Shown: positions 1-11,177, counted from the stretch's first letter. The stretch is 64,000 nt of DNA from Aradus depressus (GCA_963662175.1 OY759214.1:97240115-97304114), one strand, 5' to 3'. Numbers and translations: made by a program. The notes: generated from the letters alone by a model not told the origin.

Positions 1-358
1 AGGTTGAAGAGAAGATGGAACCGCGACTTACTGCCACCTTAAATCCTATTCGTTCTTAATATTTTTTATTTATTTTTTATATTATTTTCCTTTACTTTTA
101 TCATCTCTCTCACACATCCATCAAAATTGTCTTTTAATTCCTTTTTATTATTATTTTTTTTTATATATATATTTTTCTTATTTATTTATTTTTATTTTTT
201 TCTGTTCTTGTCCTAATAATTAAGATAAATTTTCGTCCCGACGACCTACCACTGGGTGGCCTTCCTCTCACAAGCCATTCACGCCAACATATCAACAACT
301 ACCATCATAGATGCTGGTTGTTGCACCCTAGCAACAGTTGCATCTTTATAAATAAAAG
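1..358 (+). mobile_element. 3' end of a Jockey-like LINE
   Basis: The first 42 bases encode RLKRRWNRDLLPP and a stop. This is the conserved C-terminus of Jockey-type reverse transcriptase ORFs (compare RRLKRRWNRDFLPP at 20.4 kb and RRLKRVWHRDLLLK at 46.8 kb). A T-rich 3' UTR follows, ending in an A-rich tail near 345-358. The rest of the element lies left of the window. The UTR is nearly the same as that of the LINE at 20188-22488 but has no Helitron in it, so it serves as the empty site for that insertion. Confidence 0.8.
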
Positions 359-879
359 ACAAAAAAATATATATATATATTGCCCATTGACTTTGAATTT
401 GCACACAAATGGAACCTATTGACTGTATATATAAAATATAGTACATTTCCTGTATATGCCCAATTCTGGCTTGAGTCCAGAAAGGCCCAACTTGAAGAGG
501 AACGAGCCGGGGGTGAGACTGTAAAGAGACTCTCAAAGAGCTTAAAAACCTTCTTCCCACAAGATTTATAGGACATCTCAAAACAGAAGAGACCAACACT
601 AAAACTCAACCCGAACACAATCAACAAACGCCAATAAAAAGGACAATTTCACTGAACCAATTCTTATTTAGTTTTATTGGTCGGGAGTTTACAGTGTGAG
701 AATGGTTCAATAGGTCAAGTTGGAACTAATAACGTCAGTGTAAGTTGACAAGAAATGGGCTTTCAAAATGAGACTACGATTAACTTTGACAAAACGACAG
801 CTTAAATGAAAATATCTCTTCTTATTGTCTCTTTTACTTTCTTTAATTTTGTCCAAATGTAGCGGTCAAAATGTTACGA
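359..879. other. Unassigned spacer with a 63-codon ORF
   Basis: No recognised element. A plus-strand ORF at 380-571 has a charged C-terminal half (FWLESRKAQLEEERAGG, then KRLSKSLKTFFPQDL) and is richer in G+C than its surroundings. It could be a remnant of coding sequence, but I recognise no family and see no splice signals I trust. Confidence 0.3.
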
Positions 880-1035
880 AAAATGGAAAGAACTGGAGCA
901 CGGCGAAAATCAATAGATCTATATGGTGTTCAGGAAATACATGTAAAATTTCGTAGCTGTTGGGAAGGAGGGGGGTCAGAGAGGGGTTTCAACTCAAAAA
1001 AACTCAAAAACTGCCGATCTACCGATGATCAGAGG
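880..1035 (+). repeat. Family R1 fragment
   Basis: Fragment of the dispersed family here called R1. Its diagnostic phrases are 'aaaatttcgt', 'tcaactcaaaaa' and 'aactgccgat'. R1 copies carry one or more internal units of about 130-160 bp with the phrase 'actgccgatgtaatgaatg', and end near 'gaagtacattgccggtgatt'. No coding capacity was seen in any copy. The superfamily is unknown. Confidence 0.7.
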
Positions 1036-1124
1036 CTGCAGCTGAAGCGTGTACAGAGACATTAGGTATTCGGCCACATGATCTGATGAAGCAAGTCAAG
1101 ATGGCTCCCTTAGAACGATAGGGA

Positions 1125-1544
1125 AATGAATGGTCAGAGCAAGACACACAACTGAAACATTTAAAGACAAACTTAAGACCCGACGACTTATTTGTTGAAC
1201 TTTCCCGACGAGAAAAAATATAGTTGAGAAGACTACTGACTATTGGGCATACGAAAATGACCCATGGGTGCCTCCTTGGGGGGAATAGACCTCCAAGGTG
1301 TGTCCTCTGTGGGGAGTTGCTGACGGTGAGACATGTCATTGAAGATTGTCAGAAGATGGCCAAGTATCGGGAAAATAACAACATGCCTGCAACACTCCAA
1401 GATATATTTTGTGAGATAACACCTAGATTCCGGAACCTAATAGAATTTCTGAAAGATATTCTTCTATATTTAGATATGAAGAGTCGAAATTCAATTGGTG
1501 ATGGTTTACTGAAGGACTGGCCGCGATGGAAAGCGTTCTGCTAA
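1125..1544 (+). pseudogene. LINE ORF2 C-terminal relic (zinc-knuckle tail)
   Basis: The frame reads LFVELSRREKI, a TAG stop at 1221-1223, then LRRLLTIGHTKMTHG and CVLC...LTVRHVIEDC. The order IGHT-x-x-THG, Cys-x2-Cys, His-x4-Cys is the classic region at the C-terminus of non-LTR retrotransposon pol proteins, downstream of RT/RNase H. The in-frame stop and lack of upstream pol domains show a dead fragment. It is abutted on its 3' side by the foldback repeat at 1541-1800. The clade is probably one of those with RNase H (R1/I-like); this assignment is inferred. Confidence 0.75.
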
Positions 1545-1797
1545 AGTTATCATATAGCTGATATGATAATTTATGGTTTCCAGATTTACTTTGTGAATCT
1601 CCATTATAGGAATAGATAAAAAAATACACAATTTGTTTGTCAAACTTCACAATATTCATAAATACTCTACTAGTTTCGCCGTGTTAAGGCATTATCAAGA
1701 GTCACTTACAAACGAAACTAGTCGAGTATTTAAGAATATAGTGAAGTTTGACAAACAAGTTGTGTATTTTAATTATCTATTCCTAGCTGATAATATC
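1541..1797. repeat. Foldback repeat with hammerhead-like ACTAGT core
   Basis: Two inverted arms ('acacaatttgtttgtcaaac' near 1627 and its complement near 1747) flank 'actagtttcgccgtgttaagg' type sequence. Read on the minus strand, this gives the order TTGATAAT-GCC...GGC-GAAA-CTAGT. A second copy lies at 28250-28490 and shares even the flank 'ggtttccagatttactttgtg'. The structure resembles hammerhead-bearing Penelope-like or related small retroelements. The catalytic core is degenerate here (TTGATAA instead of CTGANGA). Confidence 0.6.
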
Positions 1798-1870
1798 ATT
1801 ATGATCTTCTTCCTAGACTGGACGCTACTGGATATTATGATCATCTTCCTAGACTGGACGCCTTCACTGG
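1798..1870 (+). repeat. 36-bp tandem duplication
   Basis: Two adjacent copies of a 36-bp unit starting 'attatgatcttcttcctag' at 1798 and 1834, with a few mismatches. No function is inferred. Confidence 0.75.
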
Positions 1871-1939
1871 AGAGAGTACGCCATACTTTTCCGGTCCTCA
1901 CCGCTAATTCTATATCGGAAACGCTAATTGAAAAAAGGA

Positions 1940-2255
1940 AAAAAAGAAAAACTGCCGATGTAATGAATGTATCGACCCAAAATTTAGTAAGAGCATTGAG
2001 AAGCCCCAAGTAAGTCAACTAATGATTTTTAGCCCAAACGGTCAATTGGTATGGAAGGAGAATAAAAACATTAATTGATTAATTCGTGTTGGGTAAGTAT
2101 ATTGCCGGTGATTCATAGATGACTTTATTTTCTTTTTTTTAGAATCAGGGGATCGGGAAACTTGAAATTCTCGTGAAAACTCAACACCGAATTTCTGAAC
2201 GATTACATTACGATTACCTTCCAGTATATTTTGTGCTGCTGGAGAAGTAAAAAAA
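1940..2255 (+). repeat. Family R1 copy
   Basis: Carries the R1 phrases 'actgccgatgtaatgaatg' and 'tttttagcccaaacggtcaa', then 'attgattaattcg' and 'ttgccggtgattca', then the 'aactcaacaccgaatttctg' end. This is one of the fuller right halves of the family. Confidence 0.75.
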
Positions 2256-3239
2256 ACAAAACTGGATACTGGCACAGATTGACGGGGTCGCAGATTGATG
2301 GCTGAGAGTACATCCGGTAATCTCCCGAGTGTCCGGATGTAGGGGACCGCACATTCACCCTGATAATCAACAACACAGACTTTCAGACCATTCAGTCACA
2401 CGGCCATCCATCACAGCCTTTTTGAGCAATGGTTCAGTTATAGCCCCTGAAAAACTTTTTTTTTTTTTTCAATCTTTTCAGATCTTTTGTAAGTTTTAGG
2501 AAGCATCAGTGGCTGTGGTTATTAGCAGTGGGCTATCTACAGGCTGCTATATTTAGGGGTAGTCAAACGGTAATGTCAATTTCATGTATGACCATTCCAG
2601 TACGAAATTTTAAACATGATTGACGGATGATAAATCAGTGGATTGGTTTTGAGAGAGAGAGAGCGAAAACTTACTTGGAGATGATTGACATAATATGAAT
2701 ACTACTATAATACATACTATAATACAGTGCCGGTCATTCATCAACAACAACCTCTTTCTGCTGGTTACGGATGATCTGGGGGAAGGGTTGAAGTTTTCCC
2801 TAATTATTTATTATTATTGTAATCAACAACTGGTGATGGCTAGTTGGAGAGAGACAACAATTCGGGTATCATATACTCCAACTCAATCTGACACGGATAA
2901 CCATTCTTCAAACCTCGCTCCCGCGCCACGGTGGTGGGGCATGTTTCGAGAGCGGAGAGGCATGACGTCATTGCTCCCCCTGCTTGTAAGGTTAGTTAGG
3001 ATGGGAGATAAGAGGGTGGAGTGGGGAGGGGTGTGAAACAATTTTGACGTTATGAGGTGTGAAGTAATGGGTTGTGACGTAATGGGGTGGAAGTGACGTC
3101 ATTGCTCTCCATCCTCCTGTACCAGTACAGACAATTTCCTACTACTAATATCACACCAACATGGTTATTAGGAACGGGCTCATTCACGCCAATTTAAACG
3201 ATCATATGTAGTCGGCATATGTACAAACTAATGTTAAGA
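2256..3239. other. Unassigned spacer; TGACGT cluster
   Basis: No gene or known repeat recognised. Between 2963 and 3100 there are four TGACGT motifs (TGACGTCATTGCT at both ends, TGACGTTATG and TGACGTAATG between them) in a G-rich context. TGACGTCA is the CREB/ATF site, but clustering here may reflect a decayed tandem repeat. The ORF at 2695-3036 has no recognisable domain. Confidence 0.35.
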
Positions 3240-3325
3240 ATAAAGCCGACGTCGGGTTTCAAACCCAGGACTCGTATCTCTTCGGCTTCACTCGGATATC
3301 AGAACTCCAGTTTTCAACGTTTTGT
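3240..3325 (-). repeat. tRNA-like SINE head (minus strand)
   Basis: On the minus strand the sequence reads 'gggtttgaaacccgacgtcg', which matches a pol III B box (GGTTCGANNCC-like), with a possible A box about 40 bases upstream. Isolated heads like this usually mark decayed SINEs. No cloverleaf is complete enough to call a tRNA gene. From 3326 to 3549 nothing else is recognised. Confidence 0.4.
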
Positions 3326-3549
3326 TCCAAAGAACTGAAGTGTTATTTGGACAGGCTGAGAGACAAAGGAACGACCTTTAGCAACACCAGAACCCGCCAT
3401 TGATTAGTTGATAAATTTAGAACAGGCCTCTTCAAATCTCACTTGCTTAAAAAACATTATACGGAAATAATTAATTATTACAATATTTAATAGCGAAGAT
3501 GATTGATCGATTCTAATAAAAACTCAAAATTAGTTTATATTATTTCGTT

Positions 3550-3790
3550 TTTTTTTACTTTCTCATATCTTCGGTATAAGGAGGTATTGTAATCGTCGAT
3601 ACGAGTTTTAAACGTAATATCACATTTCAAGGTCCCCTGAATACGTTATGACCAATTTTGAAATTATGTCTGTCTGTGTGTGTGTATGATTGGAACTTTT
3701 TGAGCGTCTCAAAATTTCGATGGGAGGTTTTGAAAAGTCCAAAAAATTAAAAACAGCCTTAGGTAAACTGAGGATTGTATGAATATGACA
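3550..3790 (+). repeat. Family R2 copy
   Basis: R2 is a second dispersed family. It begins with a short self-complementary end ('ctttctcatatcttcggtat', in better copies 'tataagaaagtattgtaa') followed by phrases like 'acgagttttaaacg', 'tttcaaggtcccctgaa' and 'tgtctgtgtg'. Other copies end in the complement of the start, so R2 behaves like a non-autonomous element with terminal inverted repeats. No ORF is conserved. Confidence 0.65.
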
Positions 3791-3818
3791 ACCTAGCAAA
3801 CTTAAATGTCACTTGTAC

Positions 3819-3905
3819 TTTGTGCTGACGATGGCGTAAGCCGAAACCGGTACACTTTATTTTTGTAGAATTAGACAATATAAAAGTAAAAAAAGTAGTT
3901 TCTTT
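3819..3905 (+). ncRNA. Hammerhead-like motif with ACCGGT
   Basis: The order is gtg-CTGACGA-t-GGC-gtaa-GCC-GAAA-CCGGT-A-cac at 3822-3855. CTGANGA, a small hairpin and GAAA are the hammerhead core. The ACCGGT after GAA is self-complementary, as in minimal hammerheads that pair as dimers through stem III. Flanking GTG and CAC could form stem I. One base (T) stands unpaired between CTGACGA and stem II, so activity is uncertain. The downstream tail 'gaattagacaatata' recurs in other copies (26281-26295 minus, 56848-56862 plus). Confidence 0.5.
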
Positions 3906-4044
3906 CTATTTATTATAATATTTATATCCTTTTGTTAAGTTTAAAGTTTTTTTGGAGATTATCCCTCTACCTGCCCAGATTATCTTAGGATTGGAGCTGT
4001 GAAATGCACAAAATACCTTCGTACTGCTCTACTACACGTTTAAA

Positions 4045-4435
4045 AAAAGTCGTCTGTGAATCACTGGTAATGTACTTCCCCAGAACGAATTAATCAATTA
4101 ATCCTCCGTTTGGGATACAAATTAATGTTGACTTACCTAGAGACTCCCACATACTAAATGTGTCGATACATTCATTACATCGATAGTTATTAGGATTTTT
4201 GAGTTGAGCCCCCCTCTGGCCCCTTCCCTTTCCCTTAGGCCGATTTAGCTAAAAATCAATAGGTCTCGTCGTTATGTGTTTCTGGATATACATATAAAAT
4301 TTCGTGTCGGTACATTCAGAGAGAAATGCTTTTTTTTCAGAGGGGTCGAAAAACATGAAATTCCGTTGAAAACTAAGAATCGAATTTCTGGCCGGTTACA
4401 TAACTTCCTCTATATTGGGTATAGCTGAGCTAGTG
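4045..4435 (-). repeat. Family R1 copy (minus)
   Basis: Contains 'aatcactggtaatgtacttc' (complement of the R1 end), the 'cattacatcgatagttatta' internal unit, and the 'accgaatttctg'-type end with 'gttacataacttcctctata'. The copy is nearly full length, with two internal units. Confidence 0.75.
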
Positions 4436-4924
4436 AAAACAATGCCTATACTCTTTCATCTCGAGGTAGGTCCTTTCCTAATTCAACACTGAGTGAAGTA
4501 ACGCTAAATGTGACACTGTCAGGGGACACTTCTGGTAAGTTCTGCTTTTAACGTTAATTAAAATAGATGGAGACAAGAAACAGGAACTCACCGGCCTCCA
4601 CACAAAAACACAACCAAAACACTAAAAGGAAAAATACAAAGAAAAAAAAAAAGGACGGTCTCGTTTTTCCCGTCCATCATATTTTCTCATATTCTTTATT
4701 TTTATTTTTTTTTTTTTTACAAAGAAACGTTCATTTCTTATTGAACAAGAAGTTCACCCGGGATCTAAATTTCCATTTAATTCACGTATTTTTTGTCAAA
4801 ACTTTTTTTTTTTAAATATTTAAAACAATTTTTTAAGGGACTTTAATTGCCAGTCGTCCTGTTGCTCGGAGCCGAGAAAATTGATTTAATTAAATAATCT
4901 TCAATAAAAAAATGCTGATAATAG
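4436..4924. other. AT-rich spacer
   Basis: Low-complexity A and T runs. The ORF at 4567-4815 is Lys/Phe-rich because of these runs and is not taken as a gene. Nothing else is recognised. Confidence 0.4.
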
Positions 4925-5045
4925 TTGTGACTCTTCCCGGGCTTCAACTATGAGGTCGTAGACGATAGTCTACTACAGAGCGCTCTTTAGTCGTTCTGGT
5001 GGACATGAGCCCTGTGGGTGTCATAACTTTTGCTTATACTCGTAT
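4925..5045 (-). mobile_element. SINE fragment (3' part, minus)
   Basis: The complement of the SINE tail half: 'cccgggcttcaactatgagg' and 'agagcgctctttagtcgttc', then the 'ggacatgagccc' phrase. It lacks the tRNA-like head. Confidence 0.75.
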
Positions 5046-5504
5046 ACTCACATAACTTTCTTAAAACGTTCTTAAAATGTTGTTTGTTCAGGACCAGAGG
5101 GTTTTTTTATCAGCTATATATAAGATTTCTTTAATTCTTCCGGGTCATTAAGTTGTGTAATTCTTGAAAATAGTGAGTGAAGAGTTACTTTTTTCTTTTC
5201 TACGGGTGCTCCGGCAAATCACCCGGCCCGCTTATCGTCGGGCAAGGAGGAAGTACATATATAAGAGTTTTATTTATATATTCACAGTGTTGCTGTGGGT
5301 GTCTAGGACCTTTGGTCCCGAGCGGGACAGACTGGCGCTCCCAGAACTCCTTGGGTTGCGGCTGCCAGGCGGCGCCGAGAGAGCTCGAGTTCGGTGGAGT
5401 GGGGCTGCTTCTACATCAGCACAGAGTGAAGAGTTACTGTAGTGTGGATTATTTAGTAAAAAAAAGTCTGTGATATTATGTTCTAAAATCTTATTCAAAC
5501 TATA
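5046..5504. other. Unassigned stretch with a GC-rich island
   Basis: 5190-5430 is far richer in G+C than its neighbours and stays open in two plus frames and one minus frame. One plus frame reads FGPERDRLALPELLGLRLPG. A polypyrimidine-poor 'tatatattcacag' precedes it at 5273-5286 and could be a 3' splice site. It may be a host exon or the remains of a TE coding region. I recognise no domain. Confidence 0.25.
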
Positions 5505-5690
5505 AATAGTTATTGTGACTCATGCCCGGGCTTTAACTACGCCTCCCTCTTAACGTTCTACTATGAGAATCCCACATTTTTATTCACCCATGGTAAGGGG
5601 GTCTTTAACGAGTACCTGACATCGAAACCATCGCTTAACGTCCCATCCGAAGGACGGCGTGCTCAAGGTTCTATACCAAATATCCGAGTC
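5505..5690 (-). mobile_element. SINE fragment (minus, CTAA-type tail)
   Basis: Begins 'tagttattgtgactcatgcc', the complement of a tail variant (AATAACTA-like instead of CCTAA), and runs through 'cgcttaacgtcccatccgaa' and 'ggacggcgtgctcaagg'. The head with the pol III boxes is missing. 5691-5974 shows no feature. Confidence 0.75.
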
Positions 5691-5974
5691 ACAAAAACAA
5701 AAGTACAAACAATATGTTGAGAGCTGGAAATGCAGCACTGTTCTATCTGGTCGGAAGACCAATATTTACCACCTCCGTTCGCCTGAAATTGCTTAGCAAG
5801 TGGAAAGGGTGTTTCAATGTTAGTTGCTTGTTGCAGGCAGTGCAGTTGTCTTCCCTAGTGAAGAAAAAAAAAAGAAATTTATATCTGTATTCAAAACGAC
5901 ACGGATGACAACTAATAATTTTCCGTAAAATTGCCGAAGAGAAGAGGGGATCAGGGAAGGGAGCTCGACACAAA

Positions 5975-6170
5975 TACTCTAATAACTGCCGATGTAATGA
6001 ATTTATCGACACAAAATTTAGTATGAGCTTTCAAAAGCCACTATGTAACATAAATATTGAATTTAAGCCCAAACAGTCAATTGACTTCGGAAGGAGAGTG
6101 AATACGTAATTGGCTAATTGATTAATTCTGGGGAAGTACATAGCCGATGATTAACTGCCGAATTTTTTTT
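5975..6170 (+). repeat. Family R1 fragment
   Basis: Carries 'actgccgatgtaatgaattt', 'agcccaaacagtcaattgac' and 'gaagtacatagccgatgatt', the right half of R1. Confidence 0.7.
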
Positions 6171-6589
6171 TAAATGTAAAGTTGGAGAAGTTAAAAGAAG
6201 AATACATTTTGAGAATAGCTCCTTTGAAGAACTTGTGTGTTCTTATAGGAAAACAAAAAGATACAGACGGGTCATGCTATCCTTCACAAGTTATATATAG
6301 GTATACCACGTTCGTGGAAAACTGTCATTGAGGACTTAAGAGTTTTCCAAAGCATTAGGTCTTTCATAAATGGAGTTTCCCCGACGAAGGGTGAACCTTC
6401 CTTATCTGGCTGTACAAGGGAGGTTGGGAAAAATCGATATCTACCGACAAATTATGACCCGCTCTAGACTCCACGTCGGATAACCACCCTAACCTCCAGT
6501 CATCAGCAAACCAACTTCACATTCCCATAGGCAGTAACGTAATCATGGTAAAATTACCTTATTAATGTTGGACTATAAATTTTTTTTTT
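6171..6589. other. Unassigned spacer
   Basis: About 420 bases without a recognised repeat or long ORF. Several frames have short open stretches with mixed composition. No function can be supported. Confidence 0.3.
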
Positions 6590-6900
6590 TTTTTTTACTT
6601 CGCCAGTGTGTCTGTTAGGAGGATAACTGTCAATAAAGAAAATTATATTGACACGATTTTACGTGAGTATCCACAAACATAACGACGACACCTGTCGTTT
6701 TCAGCAAAATCGGCCTAAGAAAACGAGAGGATGAGAAGAGGTTTAAATGAAAAACCATAGTAACTTTTGATGTACCTAATGATTCACCGACGATTTGTTT
6801 ATTTTATTTTTAACCAAATCAGGTTTCAGAGGAATAGCTAATACTAAAATAAATAATTCGCGTGGGGAAGTACATCGCCCGTGATTCATATATGACTTTG
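6590..6900 (+). repeat. Decayed family R1 copy
   Basis: Starts near 'ttacttcgccagtgtgtctg', contains 'attgacacgattttacgtga', 'cgacgacacctgtcg' and the 'aagtacatcgcccgtgattc' end, all diverged forms of R1 phrases. Confidence 0.6.
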
Positions 6901-6984
6901 TTTACTGAAAAATACTTATACATAATTCTATTTTTACTTTCTTATATATATAATATATATATATTTTTTTTTCCGAGGGTTTAT

Positions 6985-7195
6985 TGTATCACCGCGGCCA
7001 GAGTAGGCCTATTGTGTGCCCTGTGTGTGTTGATCCTTCCAGCAGCCCTGTATCTTAATAAAGTAAAGGATTTTTCCTGCATCCTTCCATTACCTGTTCC
7101 GGTTCCGTTATGACAGACCCGAAGCCGTAAAATCTTTTGCTGTCTAGTGCCCCGCACTGGCTTATAATATGGACCGGAGTCTCATTTTCATCTCT
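6985..7195 (-). pseudogene. LINE C-terminal relic (minus)
   Basis: The minus strand reads CIRDENETPVHIISQCGALD followed by KRFYGFGSVITEPEQVMEG, matching the LINE pattern C-x4-ET-x-HI-x3-C and a following leucine-rich stretch. A stop after NPLLY interrupts the expected continuation, and later codons fit only after a frame change. Upstream of about 7195 the sequence changes to R1/R2 type, so the fragment is truncated at both ends. Confidence 0.65.
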
Positions 7196-7620
7196 TATAC
7201 ATTTTGTATAAGAAAGTATTATAAATGTCTGAAAAACCAAGAAAGAGAGTTTTCAACAGATTTTCACGTTCCTTGAACACGATAACTACCGATAAAATGA
7301 ATTTCTAGACACGAAATTTTATATGTGTATCGAGAACAATCCCCAAACCCCAATAGCAAGACACCTAATATTCCAGAATGTATCATCACATATTGTACAT
7401 ATTGTAATGAATGTATCATATTACATAATGTAATGAATGTATTAGTCAACTATTGATTTTTAGCCAGATCGATTGGTGAAGAAGTACTTTGCCAATGATT
7501 TACTGACGATTTTTTATTTTTTTATTTTTGAAACATGAAATTCCGGTGGTTATTCAACATCGAATTTGTCAACGTTTTACATAACTTCGTTTTACTATTC
7601 AATTCTTCATTAGAAATACA
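7196..7620 (+). repeat. R2 start joined to family R1
   Basis: 'acattttgtataagaaagta' at 7199 is the R2 start. By 7265 the sequence is R1 ('ttgaacacgataactaccga', 'acgaaattttatatgtgtat'), with 'ttgattttt' and the 'aacatgaaattccggtgg' end by 7553. A short imperfect duplication 'tcacatattgtacatattg' lies at 7385. Confidence 0.6.
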
Positions 7621-7657
7621 TCTTTTAGGTTCAGGGTTCGGCCTGATATATACATTA

Positions 7658-8241
7658 TCTATATTAATAAAGCTGAAACGGAGTTTGTTTGTTTGTATGT
7701 TTGTTCCAGCATCACGCCCAAACCGCTGGACGGATCTTCTTGAAACTTCACATGTAGCATTCTTTTGAGCCCGATTGAATAATAGGCTATGTGGCGTCTC
7801 AAAATTGTGAACGGGAGGGGGGGTTGTAAGGGGGGCCTAAGTATATAAATAGTGCTAACACATTAACTAATGGTCGAATTGTCATGAAATTTCACATGTA
7901 GTATTTTTAAAAGCCAAATAGGAAAAAAATGTGTGTGGCGTCCCAAAATTTTGATCGGGAGGGGGGGTTGTGGGGGGGCCTAAGTATAAAAATAGTGCTA
8001 ACTCATTAACTAATGGGCGAATTGTCATGACATTTTACAGGTAGTCTTTTTAAAAGCCAAACAAGAAAAAAAAGTGTGTGGCGTCCCGAAGTTTTGAACG
8101 GGAGGGGGGGTTGTGGGGGGCCTAAGTATAAATATAGAGCTAACTCATTAACTAATGGGCGAATCGTCATGAAATTTCACGTAGTATTTTTAAAAGCCAA
8201 ATAGGAAAAAAAGGTGTGTGGTGTCCCAAAGTTTTGATATA
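7658..8241 (+). mobile_element. 5' fragment of a non-autonomous Helitron
   Basis: Starts A|TCTATATTAATAAAGCTGA and then 'cagcatcacgcccaaaccgc', the same as the Helitron at 11354. Three G-rich internal units follow (GGGAGGGGGGGTTGT type). It stops abruptly at 8241, where the satellite array begins; no CTAG 3' end is present. It is either truncated by the array, or the left part of a larger element whose 3' end is at 15634. Confidence 0.75.
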
Positions 8242-11177
8242 TCCGGAAAGTCCCATCCGAAGGACGACGTGCTCAAGGCTTTCAACCTAAGTGGAAATTG
8301 ACCTACCCAGGTTTATTTACATAACATACGTCTCATTATCGAGTACCTCACATTCGAAAAAGCCCTGGATCATCGCTTAAAGTCCCATCCGAAGGACGAC
8401 GTGCTCAAAGTGTTTTTTAACTTCCCGATTGAAACATCTGACCTAAGTGCCTCAGCTAGATTTCTAAGTGGCGATCCTGAGCTCGGTGGACTCCATTCTT
8501 CAAATTTCTCGCTTTTTAACGGTTTATAGATTAAATATTTGTTAAAACTGATAGAGAACGACCGGATTATCTGAATCCTACACAAAAATCAAAATAAAAA
8601 TGTTTTTCAAAAAATTTGCGCTATTTAACGGTTTATAGGCTTAATAATTGTTAAAACTGATACGAGAGATTCAGATTTATCCGGAAAGTCCCATCCGAAG
8701 GACGACGTGCTCAAGGCTATTTTCAACCTAAGTGAAATTTCACCTACCCAGGTTTATTTACATAACATACGTCTCATTATCGAGTACCTCACATTCGAAA
8801 AAGTCCTGGAACATCGCTTAATGTCCCATCCGAAGGACGACGTGCTCATAGTTATTTTTCACTTCCCGATTAAAACATCTGACCTAAGTGCCTCAGCTAG
8901 ATTTGTAAGTGGCGATCCTGAGCTCGGTAGACTCCATTCTTCAAATTTCTCGCTTTTTAACGGTTTATAGATTAAATATTTGTTAAAACTGATAGAGAAC
9001 GACCGGATTATCTGAACCCCACACAAAAATCAAAATGAAAACGTTTTTCAAAAAATTCGCGCTATTTAACGGTTTATAGGCTTAATAATTGTTAAAACTG
9101 ATACTACAGATTCAGATATATCCGGAAAGTCCCATCCGAAGGACGACGTGCTCAAGGCTTTCAACCTAAGTGGAAATTGACCTACCCAGGTTTATTTACA
9201 TAACATACGTCTCATTATCGAGTACCTCACATTCGAAAAAGCCCTGGATCATCGCTTAAAGTCCCATCCGAAGGACGACGTGCTCAAAGTGTTTTTTAAC
9301 TTCCCGATTGAAACATCTGACCTAAGTGCCTCAGCTAGATTTCTAAGTGGCGATCCTGAGCTCGGTGGACTCCATTCTTCAAATTTCTCGCTTTTTAACG
9401 GTTTATAGATTAAATATTTGTTAAAACTGATAGAGAACGACCGGATTATCTGAATCCTACACAAAAATCAAAATAAAAATGTTTTTCAAAAAATTTGCGC
9501 TATTTAACGGTTTATAGGCTTAATAATTGTTAAAACTGATACGAGAGATTCAGATTTATCCGGAAAGTCCCATCCGAAGGACGACGTGCTCAAGGCTATT
9601 TTCAACCTAAGTGAAATTTCACCTACCCAGGTTTATTTACATAACATACGTCTCATTATCGAGTACCTCACATTCGAAAAAGTCCTGGAACATCGCTTAA
9701 TGTCCCATCCGAAGGACGACGTGCTCATAGTTATTTTTCACTTCCCGATTAAAACATCTGACCTAAGTGCCTCAGCTAGATTTGTAAGTGGCGATCCTGA
9801 GCTCGGTAGACTCCATTCTTCAAATTTCTCGCTTTTTAACGGTTTATAGATTAAATATTTGTTAAAACTGATAGAGAACGACCGGATTATCTGAACCCCA
9901 CACAAAAATCAAAATGAAAACGTTTTTCAAAAAATTCGCGCTATTTAACGGTTTATAGGCTTAATAATTGTTAAAACTGATACTACAGATTCAGATATAT
10001 CCGGAAAGTCCCATCCGAAGGACGACGTGCTCAAGGCTTTCAACCTAAGTGGAAATTGACCTACCCAGGTTTATTTACATAACATACGTCTCATTATCGA
10101 GTACCTCACATTCGAAAAAGCCCTGGATCATCGCTTAAAGTCCCATCCGAAGGACGACGTGCTCAAAGTGTTTTTTAACTTCCCGATTGAAACATCTGAC
10201 CTAAGTGCCTCAGCTAGATTTCTAAGTGGCGATCCTGAGCTCGGTAGACTCCATTCTTGAAATTTCTCGCTTTTTAACGGTTTATAGATTTAATATTTGT
10301 TAAAACTGATAGAGAACGACCGGATTATCTGAATCCTACACAAAAATCAAAATAAAAATGTTTTTCAAAAAATTTGCGCTATTTAACGGTTTATAGGCTT
10401 AATAATTGTTAAAACTGATACGACAGATTCAGATTTATCCGGAAAGTCCCATCCGAAGGACGACGTGCTCAAGGCTATTTTCAACCTAAGTGATATTTCA
10501 CCTACCCAGGTTTATTTACATAACATACGTCTCATTATCGAGTACCTCACATTCGAAAAAGCCCTGGATTGTCGCTTAAAGTCCCATCCGAAGGACGACG
10601 TGCTCAAAGTGTTTTTCAACTTCCCGATTGAAACATCTGACCTAAGTGCCTCAACTAGATTTCTAAGTGGCGATCCTGAGCTCGGTAGACTCCATTCTTC
10701 AAATTTCTCGCTTTTTAACGGTTTATAGATTAAATATTTGTTAAAACTGATAGAGAACGACCGGATTATCTGAACCCCACACAAAAATCAAAATGAAAAC
10801 GTTTTTCAAAAAATTAGCGCTATTTAACGGTTTATAGGCTTAATAATTGTTAAAACTGATACTACAGATTCAGATATATCCGGAAAGTCCCATCCGAAGG
10901 ACGACGTGCTCAAGGCTTTCAACCTAAGTGGAAATTGACCTACCCAGGTTTATTTACATAACATACGTCTCATTATCGAGTACCTCACATTCGAAAAAGC
11001 CCTGGATCATTGCTTAATGTCCCATCCGAAGGACGACGTGCTCAAAGTTATTTTTAGCTTCCCGATTAAAACATCTGACCTAAGTGCCTCAGCTAGATTT
11101 CTAAGTGGCGATCCTGAGCTCGGTAGACTCCATTCTTCAAATTTCTTGCTTTTCAACGGTTTATAGATTTAATATTT
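8242..11177 (+). repeat. SINE-derived higher-order satellite
   Basis: Seven half units start with 'tccggaaagtcccatccgaa' at 8242, 8680, 9121, 9559, 10000, 10438 and 10879. Spacing alternates 438 and 441 bp, so A and B types form an 879-bp dimer repeated three times plus a final partial A. The two full dimers at 8242 and 9121 are almost identical over long stretches. Each half unit holds two copies of the SINE core in antisense ('cgcttaaagtcccatccgaa', 'gacgtgctcaa'), plus 'gagtacctcaca' and 'gatcctgagctc', all matching the minus strand of the local SINE. The open frames of 71-90 codons inside recur with the unit and are not genes. Confidence 0.9.

Noticed and set aside
8707..10728. Three 87-codon ORFs repeated every 879 bp
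   Set aside because: They lie in the SINE-derived satellite and repeat with it; no start context or protein motif.
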